Positions 1 through 9,470 are shown, numbered from the stretch's first letter. The stretch: DNA of 40,979 nucleotides from Candidatus Pelagibacter communis (GCF_001180185.1 NZ_CVSS01000062.1:1-40979); one strand, 5' to 3'. Notes: generated by a model from the letters alone, not told the origin. Program-made: numbers and translations.

Positions 1-1592
1 TTCAAATTACAATCTAGATGGGTATATAGTTCCAAAAAATGATGAATTTTTCTCTTAATATTCTCTAATCTATTTTCATTTTCTAGATCTTTTTTGTTTT
101 TAAGCATTGCTGAATAACCTGATTCATCTAGAATTGTTTGCAATAATTTGATATGATTTATTTTTTTTTGCTTAATATCATTTCTCCACTTAGATAAACA
201 ATTTAAAAATGTAGATAATCCAATTTTGGTTTTTGGTTTAATCAGGTTCTCGTCTAACATTTTTTTTGATGCATTTTCTAAACATAAAGAGTTTTTTTTA
301 GCAAATTCATGGATTGATTTAAGTGTGCCATCACCAATAGATCTTTTAGGATTATTTACAATCCTTTCAAAAGCCAAATCATCTTTATCTTGATAAACTA
401 ATCTTAGATATGCAACACAATCTTTTATTTCTGCTCTTTCATAAAATTTTGTTCCCCCTAGGATTCTATAAGGTAAACCAATTTTCAAAAATCTTTCTTC
501 GAATTCTCTTGTTTGAAATATTGCTCTAACAAGTATTGCAATATTATTTAAACTAAAATCTTTTTTTATTTTTTCTATTTCATCTGAAACTCCAGTAGCT
601 TCATCTTTACCATTTTTAAAACAGTTTAATTTAATTAAATCTCCTTCTTCTAAAGTCGTCTTTAGCGTTTTGCCCACTCTGTTTTGGTTATTTGAAATTA
701 ATTGAGATGCAACTGAAAGTATATTTTTTGTTGATCTATAATTTTCTTCAAGTCTAATAATTTTTGTGTCTTTATAAACTTGATCAAATTCTAAAAAATT
801 TTTAATTTCAGCTCCACGCCAACTATAAATTGATTGATCATCATCTCCTACGCAACAAAGATTTTTATTTTTTTGTGCGAGTAAATTTAACCATCTGCTT
901 TGGATGAAATTTGTGTCTTGATATTCGTCAACTAAGATATATTTAAAATTTTTTGAATATATTTCTCTTATATTATTATTTTTTTCTAAAATTTTTACAA
1001 CATGTAAAATCAAATCTCCAAAATCACATGAATTTAAATCAATTAATTTTTGTTGATAAATTTTATATACTGGTAAGATTGTTTTTTCATATATATCTTT
1101 TTTATTGATTACCACTTCATTTGGATATTGACCTTTGTTTTTCCATTTATCTAAGATTGCAAGAATATATCTAGGTGATAGCTGCTTAACATCTATATTT
1201 TCGGCTTTGCAAATATTTTTGATTAGTCTAATTTGATCATCAGTATCAATAATTGTAAAATTTGAGTTTAGATTCACCGCAGCTGCATGTTTTCTTAATA
1301 ATTTTGCACATATTGAATGAAAAGTACCTAACCAAGATAAACCTATAGCATCTGCCCCAATTATCTTACTCACTCTTGTTTGCATTTCTTTTGCTGCTTT
1401 ATTAGTGAAAGTTACTGCTAATATTTGATTAGGATACGCTTTTTTCTTTGCAATTAAATGAGCTATTCTACTTGTAAGCACTTTAGTTTTGCCTGAGCCA
1501 GCCCCAGCAACGATTAGCAATGGACCATCCAAATGTGTTACTGCTTGAGATTGTGCCTCATTGAGATTTTTTAAATAATCTGAGTTTACCAT
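1..1592 (-). CDS. uvrD: UvrD/PcrA-type ATP-dependent DNA helicase (C-terminus cut off by window edge)
   Basis: Superfamily 1 3'-5' DNA helicase of nucleotide excision and mismatch repair. The frame is open from an ATG at 1592 to the left edge, giving about 530 residues, so the protein continues outside the window. The N-terminus reads MVNSDYLKNLNEAQSQAV (Q motif), then a Walker A segment AGAGSGKT at about residues 29-36, then TFTNKAAKEMQ and GTFHSICAKLLR, which are UvrD/PcrA/Rep motifs Ia and Ib. The family is usually 650-750 residues, so the last helicase motifs lie beyond the edge. It is divergent from the AsmA-like gene with only 29 bases between the two starts, so both promoters must be squeezed together or overlap the genes. 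UvrD and PcrA cannot be separated from this part alone. Confidence 0.93.
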   Translation of the reverse strand, partial: MVNSDYLKNLNEAQSQAVTHLDGPLLIVAGAGSGKTKVLTSRIAHLIAKKKAYPNQILAVTFTNKAAKEMQTRVSKIIGADAIGLSWLGTFHSICAKLLRKHAAAVNLNSNFTIIDTDDQIRLIKNICKAENIDVKQLSPRYILAILDKWKNKGQYPNEVVINKKDIYEKTILPVYKIYQQKLIDLNSCDFGDLILHVVKILEKNNNIREIYSKNFKYILVDEYQDTNFIQSRWLNLLAQKNKNLCCVGDDDQSIYSWRGAEIKNFLEFDQVYKDTKIIRLEENYRSTKNILSVASQLISNNQNRVGKTLKTTLEEGDLIKLNCFKNGKDEATGVSDEIEKIKKDFSLNNIAILVRAIFQTREFEERFLKIGLPYRILGGTKFYERAEIKDCVAYLRLVYQDKDDLAFERIVNNPKRSIGDGTLKSIHEFAKKNSLCLENASKKMLDENLIKPKTKIGLSTFLNCLSKWRNDIKQKKINHIKLLQTILDESGYSAMLKNKKDLENENRLENIKRKIHHFLELYTHLDCNL

Positions 1593-1621
1593 TTCAATTA
1601 TTTATTTATAAACTTTCCTTT

Positions 1622-3115
1622 ATGCAAAAAAAAAATATTTTTCAAAAAAAAATCAATAAATTAGTATTATCTATTACTAACACAATTGAAAGTTTTTTTA
1701 ACTTTTTTAGAGAAAAATTTTTCTATAAAAAAAATATATCAAAAAGTATAAAGACAATCGATAAAAGAATATTTTTAGTATTAGCGATAATTTGTATCAC
1801 CTTTATAAGTTATTTTTCGATACCAGCGTTCTACGATAAAAATAAGTTGAGAGCTGAAATAGAAAACCAAATATTTAGTCAATACAATTTAGAAGTTAAA
1901 TTAGGAAGCTCTTTGAAATATGGCTTATTACCAAAACCACATTTTTATTCAGAAAATACGATTATCAGTTACAACTCTTATGAAATAGCAAAATCAAATA
2001 ATCTAAAAGTTTCAATATTTTCAAATAATCTTTTTTCTTTTAGTAATTTAAAAATAAAAAATTTAAGATTTAGAAAAACAGATTTTAAAATTGATAGCAC
2101 CAATATCAAATTTTTCACCGACCAATTAAAAAACATTAAAAATAAAAAACGGTTAAGCTTTTTAAATAGTAAATTATTTTTTATAGATCAAAATGATAAT
2201 GTAATTTTTTTTTCAGATATAAAAAATCTAAATTTTTCATTTGAAGAAAATTCATTAAAAAAACTTGAATCAAAGATTAAAATTTTTAATATTCCTATAA
2301 ATATAATTTCTGAGTTAGATAAAGAAAATAAGAAGATCATAACAAAAATTAATTCGCATCCATTAAGATTAGGTTTAGAAGGTTATTCAAACTTTGATAA
2401 CGAAAAATTTGATGGTCAATTAGATTTGACTATAATTAATAAAAATAAAAAAATTTCTTATATTTTTAAAGATAATTTTCTTCAATTTAATACTAACGAT
2501 AAAAAAATTAAAGGTAAAATAAATATAAAACCTTTTTTTCTGTCGACTGAATTGAATTTGTCTCCTATAGATTTTAAGAATATTTCTAAAAATGATTCAA
2601 TTTTGATTAACATTCTGAAGTCAGAGATTCTTAATAATAATAATTTAAATGGAAAATTAACTTTTAATATTAAAGATATGGTAGGTGTTAATTTTTTTGA
2701 AAAAACAAAATTTATTATACTATTAGAAGAGGGAAATATATTTATAGAAGATTTTAAGACAACTTTTAATAATTTTATTAGAATTGATTTGGATGATACA
2801 CAGCTAATTGTTGATAATAATAAACTTAATCTTGCAGGTTATGTGGCACTCGATTTTTTAGATGTTAAAAAATTTTTTGAACATTTTCAAATATCAATTA
2901 AAGATAGAAAATATATAAAAAAAGTAAATTTTGGTTTTTTATTTCATTTAGATGAAAAATTTATTGAAATTGAAAATTTGAAAATTGATGGAAATACAAA
3001 TCAAAAACTAAATGATTTAATAAAAGATTTTAATTCTAAAAAAGAAATAATTTTTAACAAAATTGTTTTAAGAAACTCAGTAAAAGATTTTTTTAAAATA
3101 ATTAGTATGGATTAA
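1622..3115 (+). CDS. AsmA-like envelope protein with one N-terminal membrane anchor
   Basis: A 497-residue protein with a basic N-terminal stretch, one clear hydrophobic helix at about residues 51-70 (IFLVLAIICITFISYFSIPA) and a long beta-rich, lysine- and asparagine-rich remainder. The region after the helix (KLRAEIENQIFSQYNLEVKLGSSLKYGLLPKPHF) resembles the start of AsmA-family proteins, which lie in the periplasm and are linked to outer-membrane assembly and lipid transport. The assignment rests on topology and this short stretch, so the function is inferred. The first codons contain a run of ten A residues. The 3' end overlaps the end of fumC on the other strand by 14 bases. Confidence 0.6.
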   Translation: MQKKNIFQKKINKLVLSITNTIESFFNFFREKFFYKKNISKSIKTIDKRIFLVLAIICITFISYFSIPAFYDKNKLRAEIENQIFSQYNLEVKLGSSLKYGLLPKPHFYSENTIISYNSYEIAKSNNLKVSIFSNNLFSFSNLKIKNLRFRKTDFKIDSTNIKFFTDQLKNIKNKKRLSFLNSKLFFIDQNDNVIFFSDIKNLNFSFEENSLKKLESKIKIFNIPINIISELDKENKKIITKINSHPLRLGLEGYSNFDNEKFDGQLDLTIINKNKKISYIFKDNFLQFNTNDKKIKGKINIKPFFLSTELNLSPIDFKNISKNDSILINILKSEILNNNNLNGKLTFNIKDMVGVNFFEKTKFIILLEEGNIFIEDFKTTFNNFIRIDLDDTQLIVDNNKLNLAGYVALDFLDVKKFFEHFQISIKDRKYIKKVNFGFLFHLDEKFIEIENLKIDGNTNQKLNDLIKDFNSKKEIIFNKIVLRNSVKDFFKIISMD

Positions 3116-4490
3116 TCATTTTCTTAGGATTAACAATTTTCTCATAATCCTTTTCATTAATCAAACCTGACTTAAGAGCTTCAGTTTTTAAAGTCGTGTT
3201 ATTTTTTAGAGCTGACTTAGCTATTTGAGCAGCCTTATCGTATCCAATTTTTGGTGCAAGCGCCGTTACAAGCATTAATGAATTATCTAAATAAAATTTA
3301 ATTTTTTCTTTATCTGCCTTTAATCCTTTTATGCAGTACTTTCCAAAATTTTTTGAGCTATCAGCTAGTAGATCTATCGATTGTAGAATGTTATGCGCAA
3401 TTAATGGTTTGAAAACATTTAATTCAAAGTGACCATGTGATCCCGCCATTGTTATACCGTTATGATTTCCTATAACTTTAACACATACCATGGTTACTGC
3501 CTCAGATTGAGTAGGATTAACTTTGCCAGGCATAATTGATGAACCTGGTTCATTAGCTGGGAGAATTAATTCTCCATAACCAGCTCTTGGTCCTGATCCC
3601 AAAAATCTAATATCATTTGCAATTTTCATTAAACAAACTGCAGTAGTATTTAAGGTACCAGAAAAGTTAACTATTTCATCATGAGCAGCTAGAGCAGCAA
3701 ATTTATTTTTTGTTGGTTTAAATGGAAGTTTAGTAATTTTTCTAATTTCTTTAATAATTTTTTTATCAAAACCTTTTTTACTATTTATACCTGTTCCTAC
3801 AGCAGTACCTCCCTGAGCTAACATGTAAATTTCTTTCAACGCACTCTTTATTCTTTGTATACAATCATTTAATTGGGACTGGTAACCAGAAAATTCTTGA
3901 CCAAGAGATAAAGGAGTTGCGTCTTGCAAATGAGTTCTTCCAACTTTAACTATTTTTTTAAATTGTGAGATCTTCCTTTTAAGTTCTTTATTTAGCAAAT
4001 CAAGTGCTGGTAAAAGTTTTTTGTTAGTTTCAATTGCTATTGCAATGTGCATTGCAGTCGGAAATACATCATTTGTAGACTGTGATTTATTTACATGATC
4101 ATTAGGATGAACAGGTTTTTTTGAACCTTTTTTTCCTCCTAAAATTTCAATTGCTCTATTCGCAATAACTTCATTAACATTCATATTTGTTTGAGTGCCA
4201 GACCCGGTTTGCCAAACTTTCAGAGGAAAATGATTATCTAATTTTCCTGAGATAATTTCATTTGATGCTTTTATAATTGCTTTTGAAATTCTAGGTAAAA
4301 TTTGTTTATCTTTACTATGAGTAATTGCGGCTGCTTTTTTAATAATTGCAATTGATTTAATAAGAGTAGGTCTTACTAAAAACTCACCAATATCAAAATA
4401 CTTTTTTGATCTTTGAGTTGAGGCACCCCAATATTTGTCATCTGGAACACTTATTTTCCCAATGCTATCAAATTCTTTTCTAAATTTCAT
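3102..4490 (-). CDS. fumC: Class II fumarate hydratase
   Basis: Interconverts fumarate and L-malate in the TCA cycle, as an iron-independent homotetramer in the cytoplasm. The 462-residue length is normal for class II fumarases. The superfamily signature GSSIMPGKVNPTQ is at residues 316-328, with the catalytic serine in its SS pair. The region VGRTHLQDATPL (about 183-194) carries the second active-site histidine, and SGTQTNMNVNEV (about 97-108) is also typical of fumarase rather than aspartase or argininosuccinate lyase. It faces the AsmA-like gene tail to tail, with a 14-base overlap. Its start at 4490 is 66 bases from the divergently transcribed MazG-like gene. Confidence 0.96.
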   Translation of the reverse strand: MKFRKEFDSIGKISVPDDKYWGASTQRSKKYFDIGEFLVRPTLIKSIAIIKKAAAITHSKDKQILPRISKAIIKASNEIISGKLDNHFPLKVWQTGSGTQTNMNVNEVIANRAIEILGGKKGSKKPVHPNDHVNKSQSTNDVFPTAMHIAIAIETNKKLLPALDLLNKELKRKISQFKKIVKVGRTHLQDATPLSLGQEFSGYQSQLNDCIQRIKSALKEIYMLAQGGTAVGTGINSKKGFDKKIIKEIRKITKLPFKPTKNKFAALAAHDEIVNFSGTLNTTAVCLMKIANDIRFLGSGPRAGYGELILPANEPGSSIMPGKVNPTQSEAVTMVCVKVIGNHNGITMAGSHGHFELNVFKPLIAHNILQSIDLLADSSKNFGKYCIKGLKADKEKIKFYLDNSLMLVTALAPKIGYDKAAQIAKSALKNNTTLKTEALKSGLINEKDYEKIVNPKKMINPY

Positions 4491-4556
4491 GAATATTATT
4501 TCTTAAAGTATATACAATAGATATATATTAATTTTATTTAAACTTACAGGAGCAAA

Positions 4557-4928
4557 ATGACAAATTTCGATAAAGTAGGAACTTTTATGAAAACTTTTGG
4601 GCAAGAAGTCAAAACAAGACCATCATTTAGCACAGATAAAATTAACAAATTAAGGCTTGATTTGATTAAAGAGGAACTTATTGAACTAACAGAGGCAATG
4701 AACACAAAAGATTTGCTAGAAGTAGCTGATGCTTTAACAGATATACTATATGTTACTTACGGAGCAGGGCATGCATTTGGTATTAATCTAGATAAGTGTT
4801 TTGATGAAGTTCAAAATTCAAATATGAGTAAATTAGATGATAATGGCAAACCTATTTATAATGAACATGGAAAAGTAATGAAAGGACCAAATTACTTTAA
4901 GCCAAACCTTTCTAAATTTGTTAGTTGA
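4557..4928 (+). CDS. MazG/PRA-PH-like nucleoside phosphate pyrophosphohydrolase
   Basis: A small 123-residue all-alpha protein of the phosphoribosyl-ATP pyrophosphohydrolase / MazG-like superfamily. Members hydrolyse (d)NTPs or related nucleotides to monophosphate and pyrophosphate using Mg2+ held by EExxE and ExxD motifs. Here the EELIELTEA segment (about residues 40-48) and EVADALTDILYV (about 55-66) match those metal-binding helices. The C-terminal NYFKPNL tail is common in the phage- and eukaryote-like members of this family. The substrate cannot be told from sequence; dNTP-pool cleaning is the usual inference. A good ribosome binding site (AGGAG) lies seven bases before the ATG. It ends one base short of the convergent nadC stop. 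Confidence 0.8.
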   Translation: MTNFDKVGTFMKTFGQEVKTRPSFSTDKINKLRLDLIKEELIELTEAMNTKDLLEVADALTDILYVTYGAGHAFGINLDKCFDEVQNSNMSKLDDNGKPIYNEHGKVMKGPNYFKPNLSKFVS

Positions 4929-4929
4929 T

Positions 4930-5763
4930 TTAAATTTCTAATTTAAAATCAACAGCTGAAACACTGTGAGTAATGCTTCCAACAGAAATTCTATTCACAC
5001 CAGTTGAGGCTACAGACTTAATATTCTTAAGATTTATGTTTCCGGAAGCTTCAGTTTCATAGTATTTTTTTGCAAGTTTTATACCTGTTCTTAAATTTTT
5101 AATATTCATATTATCAAATAAAACAGTATTAAACTTTAGACCAATTATCTCCCTAAGCTGTCTCAAACTATCCACTTCGACAGTAATTTTCTTCCCTTTC
5201 TTATTTTTAATTGCAAGTTTAACTAGTTCTTTTAAATTTGAACTTGCGATATGGTTGTCCTTAATTAAAAATTCGTCACTTAAATTAAATCTATGATTTG
5301 TGCCACCTCCTAATTTAACTGCATATTTTTGAATAACTCTATAAGTTGGTAAAGTTTTTCTTGTACAACAAATTTTACATTTCTTTCCAGCTAATTTTAC
5401 AAACTGATTGGTTTTAGTTGCAATACCCGATATATGAGACAAGAAATTTAGAGCAACTCTTTCTGCAATCAATACAGAATTAGCATTCCCTTTAATTATC
5501 GCAATTAAAGAATTTTTTTTTACTAATGATCCCTCTTTTTTTTTTGTAATAAATTTTATTTTTTTATCAACTTGGTTAAATGTGTATTTTGCAAATAACA
5601 ATCCTGCTACAACTGCTTTTTGATTAGACACAAGTTTTGCCGTTATAACTTTATTTTTGCTTAATAAAGAAGAGGTTATATCTCCATAAGGATATAAATC
5701 CTCTGTTAATGCGAGCTTAACTCTATCTTTTATAAAAGATTCACTTAATTTAATTTTTGACAC
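4930..5763 (-). CDS. nadC: Nicotinate-nucleotide pyrophosphorylase (carboxylating), quinolinate phosphoribosyltransferase
   Basis: Converts quinolinate and PRPP to nicotinate mononucleotide, CO2 and pyrophosphate in de novo NAD synthesis. At 277 residues it has the usual length. Diagnostic segments are YPYGDITS near the N-terminus (about 25-31), the RKTLPTYRVIQKYAVKLGGG block (about 135-154) and HRFNLSDEFLIKDNH (about 157-171), which hold the substrate-binding Arg, His and Lys residues. It lies six bases downstream of nadA on the same strand, so the two are almost certainly co-transcribed. The usual partner nadB is not in this window. Confidence 0.96.
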   Translation of the reverse strand: MSKIKLSESFIKDRVKLALTEDLYPYGDITSSLLSKNKVITAKLVSNQKAVVAGLLFAKYTFNQVDKKIKFITKKKEGSLVKKNSLIAIIKGNANSVLIAERVALNFLSHISGIATKTNQFVKLAGKKCKICCTRKTLPTYRVIQKYAVKLGGGTNHRFNLSDEFLIKDNHIASSNLKELVKLAIKNKKGKKITVEVDSLRQLREIIGLKFNTVLFDNMNIKNLRTGIKLAKKYYETEASGNINLKNIKSVASTGVNRISVGSITHSVSAVDFKLEI

Positions 5764-5769
5764 AAGGTC

Positions 5770-6774
5770 TTATCTACCAATTGCAACCATTTTTTCTACT
5801 GATAATCTAGCTTTGTCAATAGTTTCTTGATCCATAGTTATTTCACCAGTTTCATTTTCTAAACAATCTAATATTTTTGGTAAGGTAATTTTTTTCATAT
5901 GAGGACACATGTTGCAGGGTCTAATAAACTCCACGTTAGGATTTTCGACTTGAATATTATCACTCATTGAACATTCAGTTACCATCATAACTTTTTTTGG
6001 TTGATTATCTTTCACATAATTAATCATGCCTGATGTTGAGCCAGCAAAATCACTAGCTTTAATTACTTCAGGAGGACATTCTGGGTGAGCAATTATTTTT
6101 ATCCCTGGATTATTTTTTCTAATATTCTTAATTTCATTTTCATTAAACTGATCATGAACAACACAAATTCCTTTCCAAGAAATTATTTCAACATCTGTTT
6201 GAGACGCAACATACTTGGCTAAATAGTCATCTGGTAGAAATATTACTTTCTTAACTCCTAATGATTTAACAATTTTGATGGCATTTGCAGAGGTGCAACA
6301 AACATCAGTTTCAGCTTTAACATCAGCAGATGTATTTACATAAGAGACAACAGGTACTCCGGGATATTTTTCTTTTAACAATCTTACATCTTTTCCAGTA
6401 ATTGAAGATGAGAGAGAACATCCAGCATCCATGTCTGGCAACAAAACTTTTTTATTTGGACTCATTAACTTTGCTGTTTCTGCCATAAAGTGAACTCCAG
6501 CCATTACAATAATATCTGCTGAAGTTTTTGATGCTTCTACAGCTAAGGCTAAAGAATCAGCTGAAAAATCCGCAATCCCATGATAGATTTCAGGTGTTTG
6601 ATAATTGTGAGCAAGAATAACTGCATTTTTTTCTTTTTTAAGTTTATTTATTTTATGAATGTAAGGAGCGTGTATAGACCACTCAATCTCAGGCATAACC
6701 TTTGATATTTTTTGATAGATGCGATCTGTTGCCTCTCTTACTTCTTGATTAAAATCCATAATAAAATTTATCAA
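5770..6774 (-). CDS. nadA: Quinolinate synthase (4Fe-4S)
   Basis: Condenses iminoaspartate with dihydroxyacetone phosphate to quinolinate, feeding NadC directly downstream. The 334-residue protein shows the family segments VILAHNYQTPEI (about 52-63), DFSADSLALA, DMDAGCSLSSS (cysteine at about 119), GICVVHDQF (cysteine about 204) and CNMCPHMK (287-294). These supply cysteines for the single 4Fe-4S cluster. An alternative start five codons in (MDFNQEVR) is equally possible. The enzyme is oxygen-sensitive in other bacteria. No nadB is present nearby, so the iminoaspartate source (NadB or an aspartate dehydrogenase) must be encoded elsewhere. Confidence 0.96.
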   Translation of the reverse strand: MINFIMDFNQEVREATDRIYQKISKVMPEIEWSIHAPYIHKINKLKKEKNAVILAHNYQTPEIYHGIADFSADSLALAVEASKTSADIIVMAGVHFMAETAKLMSPNKKVLLPDMDAGCSLSSSITGKDVRLLKEKYPGVPVVSYVNTSADVKAETDVCCTSANAIKIVKSLGVKKVIFLPDDYLAKYVASQTDVEIISWKGICVVHDQFNENEIKNIRKNNPGIKIIAHPECPPEVIKASDFAGSTSGMINYVKDNQPKKVMMVTECSMSDNIQVENPNVEFIRPCNMCPHMKKITLPKILDCLENETGEITMDQETIDKARLSVEKMVAIGR

Positions 6775-6815
6775 TTTGAAACCTACTTGTCATTGAATTA
6801 ATGTGGGTCATATTT

Positions 6816-6901
6816 GCGGCTATGCTGAAATTGGTAGACAGGCACGGTTGAGGGCCGTGTGGACTTAGTCCATGAGAGTTCGAGTCTCTCTAGCCGCACC
6901 A
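6816..6901 (+). tRNA. tRNA-Leu (anticodon GAG)
   Basis: An 86-base class II tRNA. The acceptor stem is GCGGCTA paired with TAGCCGC, followed by discriminator A and an encoded CCA. The D arm contains TTGGTAGACA. The anticodon stem CACGG/CCGTG encloses the loop TTGAGGG, giving anticodon GAG, which reads CUC and CUU leucine codons. The long variable arm TGGACTTAGTCCA is typical of Leu tRNAs, and the T arm holds GTTCGAGTC. It ends five bases before the convergent ygfZ stop, leaving no room for a separate terminator. Confidence 0.97.
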
Positions 6902-6906
6902 AAATC

Positions 6907-7794
6907 TTAAATTTTAAGCCACTCAGGAATAAAAATTTTAAAAGATCCATTTTTACCTTTAAATAGAAAATCTTTATCAAAATTCTCATCAGAAAATTTT
7001 ACTAGTGCAAATGGATATTCCTCGTTAATTAAAACTTTTCCAATTTCTATATCATTGCAAAAGATCTTCTCATCTTCAGATAGCTTTCCATCAATTATCT
7101 TAATCGGCAATAATCTCTTTGAAAGTTTATTTTTTAATTTTATTCTTGCTGTATTTTCTTGACCAACATAACAGCCTTTTTTGAAATCAATACCATTCAA
7201 CTCCTCAAAGTTACACTCAATACCAAATAATTTATTTTTTAACTTATCTAAATTTTTTGGAACAATCCCAAGTTTATGACACTCATTATAATAATTTTTG
7301 ATATTTTCATTTTTTAATTCAAGTTTTTTTAAAGATAAATAAAGTTTTTCTAAATTAATAATCAATCTAGCACCTAAATCTTTATTTCTAGGATCTAATA
7401 ATATTGGGTCTTCTCTGTATTTAAAAGTAAAACCTAAAATATCTTTTGAACCTTCTATAGATAGATATTTTTTATATCCAAAACTTGCAACCACAAACTC
7501 ATTACTAAGATTTAAAATTTCTACCTTTGATCTTATTTTATATAAATTCAATTGTTTAAAAATTTCCTCAGATTGAGATTTTTCACAATCAATGAAGTAA
7601 CCTGATTTATGTTTGATAACTATAAATTCATAAAGAAATTTACCCTGAGGAGTAAGCAATGAAGCAAAACAGCTTGAATTATCATTAACTTTATTAATGT
7701 TATTACTAATTAAGTTTTGTAGGAAACTTTGAGCATCTTCACCATTCACATAAAGAATAGCTCTATCTTCTAATATATAAACACTGTTATTCAT
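6907..7794 (-). CDS. ygfZ: YgfZ/CAF17-family folate-binding Fe-S cluster assembly factor
   Basis: A folate-dependent protein of the GcvT-like fold that helps maintain certain Fe-S enzymes. The family signature KGCYVGQE is at residues 206-213, with its conserved cysteine at 208, and the N-terminal domain has the expected RAILYVNGEDAQSFLQNLISN segment. At 295 residues it is within the normal range. It is divergent from the dihydroorotase-like gene, with 43 bases between the two starts. It is convergent with tRNA-Leu. Confidence 0.92.
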   Translation of the reverse strand: MNNSVYILEDRAILYVNGEDAQSFLQNLISNNINKVNDNSSCFASLLTPQGKFLYEFIVIKHKSGYFIDCEKSQSEEIFKQLNLYKIRSKVEILNLSNEFVVASFGYKKYLSIEGSKDILGFTFKYREDPILLDPRNKDLGARLIINLEKLYLSLKKLELKNENIKNYYNECHKLGIVPKNLDKLKNKLFGIECNFEELNGIDFKKGCYVGQENTARIKLKNKLSKRLLPIKIIDGKLSEDEKIFCNDIEIGKVLINEEYPFALVKFSDENFDKDFLFKGKNGSFKIFIPEWLKI

Positions 7795-7837
7795 ATTTGA
7801 TTGAAGTCTGATTTTAATATAATAACTTTTTCAATAA

Positions 7838-9145
7838 ATGTTAGATATAATTATCAAAAATGGACAGTGCTATATTGATGGAAAGTTAGAAGATAAGGAT
7901 ATTGCTGTTAAAGATGGTAAAATATTTAAAATTGGCAAAGTGTCTGAAGACGCAAAAGAGGTTTATGATGCCTCAAGTAAAATTGTGTTGCCGGGATGTA
8001 TAGATACTCAAACACACTTTAGAGAGCCAGGTTCAACAGATACTGAGGACCTTCATTCTGGAAGTAGAGCTGCGGTTGCTGGAGGAATTACTGCGGTATT
8101 TGAAATGCCAAATACTAACCCACCGACCGCAAATTTAAAAGAATTTCAAAAAAAATTGGACCTTGCAAAAAATAGAATGTACTGCAACTACGCTTTTTAT
8201 TTTGGAGCAACAGCAAATAATGTAAGTCAATTAGCTGAATTAAAAGATTTAGAAGGATGCTGTGGTATTAAATTATTTGCAGGATCTTCAACTGGTAATC
8301 TTTTAGTGGCAGAAGAAAAAGATATAGATAAAGTATTCAAAAATAGCTCCAAGGTTGTAGCTGTCCATTCTGAGGATGAAGAAATTTTAATTAAAAATAA
8401 AAAACTAATTAAAGCTGGAGATGTGCATTCTCATCCTATTTGGAGAAGTGAAGAGTGCGCAATGTCTTCTACAAGAAGAATTGTAAGAATTGCTGAGAAG
8501 TATAATAAAAAAGCTCATGTGCTACATGTAACTACAAAACAGGAGATAGATTTCTTATCTCAACATAAAGGTAATATTACTTTTGAAATTACACCTCAAC
8601 ATTTAACAATTTATGCACCCGATTGTTATAATAAACTTGGAACATACGCCCAAATGAATCCTCCTTTAAGAGATAAGTCTCATTATGATAGATTATGGTA
8701 TGCAGTAAAAAATAATTTGAATGATACTATTGGGTCAGATCATGCTCCACATTTAAAAGTAAATAAAGAAAAAGAATATCCAAATTCTCCATCGGGCATG
8801 CCAGGTGTTCAAACACTTATGCCTGTGATGTTAAATCATGTTAATGCAGGAAGATTATCACTCACACAACTAATTAATCTTGTGTGTGAAAATCCAATTA
8901 AAATTTTTGGAATTAGGAATAAAGGATTTATTAAAGAGGGTTATGATGCTGATTTTACGATAGTAGATATGAATAAAAAAATTGTTATCAAAAATGAAAA
9001 TATTGAGAGTAAATGTGGATGGTCACCTTTTCATGGAGTTGAATTTAAAGGAACACCAGTTTCAACAATAATTAAGGGTAAAATGAAAATGAAAGACGGC
9101 AAAATTATTGGTGAACCTGAAGGCACACCTTTGAAATTTAACTAA
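7838..9145 (+). CDS. pyrC: Dihydroorotase-like amidohydrolase (class I type, altered HxH motif)
   Basis: A cyclic amidohydrolase of 435 residues, best matched to class I dihydroorotases, which close carbamoyl-aspartate to dihydroorotate in pyrimidine synthesis. Visible landmarks are FREPGSTDTEDL (about 61-72), AVAGGITAVFEMPNTNPPT (substrate and fold motif), a GIKLFAGSS lysine that would be carboxylated to bridge metals, VAVHSEDE, AHVLHVTT and the GSDHAPH aspartate motif. One thing is odd: the usual metal-binding HxH reads Q58-T-H60 in the segment IDTQTHFREP. Related alphaproteobacterial proteins annotated as dihydroorotase are, as far as I recall, often QxH too. It may therefore be a real pyrC with a changed metal site or a related amidohydrolase. 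The 3' end overlaps the convergent SMR gene by 8 bases. Confidence 0.85.
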   Translation: MLDIIIKNGQCYIDGKLEDKDIAVKDGKIFKIGKVSEDAKEVYDASSKIVLPGCIDTQTHFREPGSTDTEDLHSGSRAAVAGGITAVFEMPNTNPPTANLKEFQKKLDLAKNRMYCNYAFYFGATANNVSQLAELKDLEGCCGIKLFAGSSTGNLLVAEEKDIDKVFKNSSKVVAVHSEDEEILIKNKKLIKAGDVHSHPIWRSEECAMSSTRRIVRIAEKYNKKAHVLHVTTKQEIDFLSQHKGNITFEITPQHLTIYAPDCYNKLGTYAQMNPPLRDKSHYDRLWYAVKNNLNDTIGSDHAPHLKVNKEKEYPNSPSGMPGVQTLMPVMLNHVNAGRLSLTQLINLVCENPIKIFGIRNKGFIKEGYDADFTIVDMNKKIVIKNENIESKCGWSPFHGVEFKGTPVSTIIKGKMKMKDGKIIGEPEGTPLKFN

Positions 9146-9470
9146 TTTTTCCTGCAAAACTATTTACTAATATAACTCCGATAACAATTAGAAATAGTCC
9201 TGCGATCGCTTGCCAGGCCAATGTTTGTTTAAAGAATATATAACCTAATATTGCTATTGTGAAAATTCCAAGTCCACTCCATGTTGCGTAAACAATCGCT
9301 ATTGGTAGTTTATTAACTACAAAAGTTAAAAGATAAAAGGCAGTCAAATAAAAAATTGCAAGAGCAAAAGTCGGTAAGAATTTTGTAAAATTTTGTGATA
9401 CTGGTAACAACATTGTTCCGGCTACTTCACAAAAAATTGCACCAACAAGAAATAAATAAGTTTTTATCAC
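9138..9470 (-). CDS. Small multidrug resistance (SMR) family transporter
   Basis: A 110-residue inner-membrane protein with four hydrophobic helices, the standard size for EmrE/SugE/QacE-type exporters that work as dual-topology dimers. Glutamate 15 in the first helix (GAIFCEVAGT) matches the proton- and substrate-coupling Glu14 of EmrE. The segment AIVYATWSGLGIFTIAILGYIFFKQ is typical of helices 3 and 4. The start is GTG at 9470, overlapping the prpE stop by one base in TAGTG, so translation is probably coupled to that gene. Substrates (quaternary ammonium, guanidinium, polyamines) cannot be told from sequence. Confidence 0.9.
   Translation of the reverse strand: MIKTYLFLVGAIFCEVAGTMLLPVSQNFTKFLPTFALAIFYLTAFYLLTFVVNKLPIAIVYATWSGLGIFTIAILGYIFFKQTLAWQAIAGLFLIVIGVILVNSFAGKIS

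Noticed and set aside
6798..6989. 63-residue open frame overlapping tRNA-Leu and the end of ygfZ on the minus strand
   Set aside because: Part of it is the reverse complement of the tRNA; such spurious frames are a known annotation artefact.
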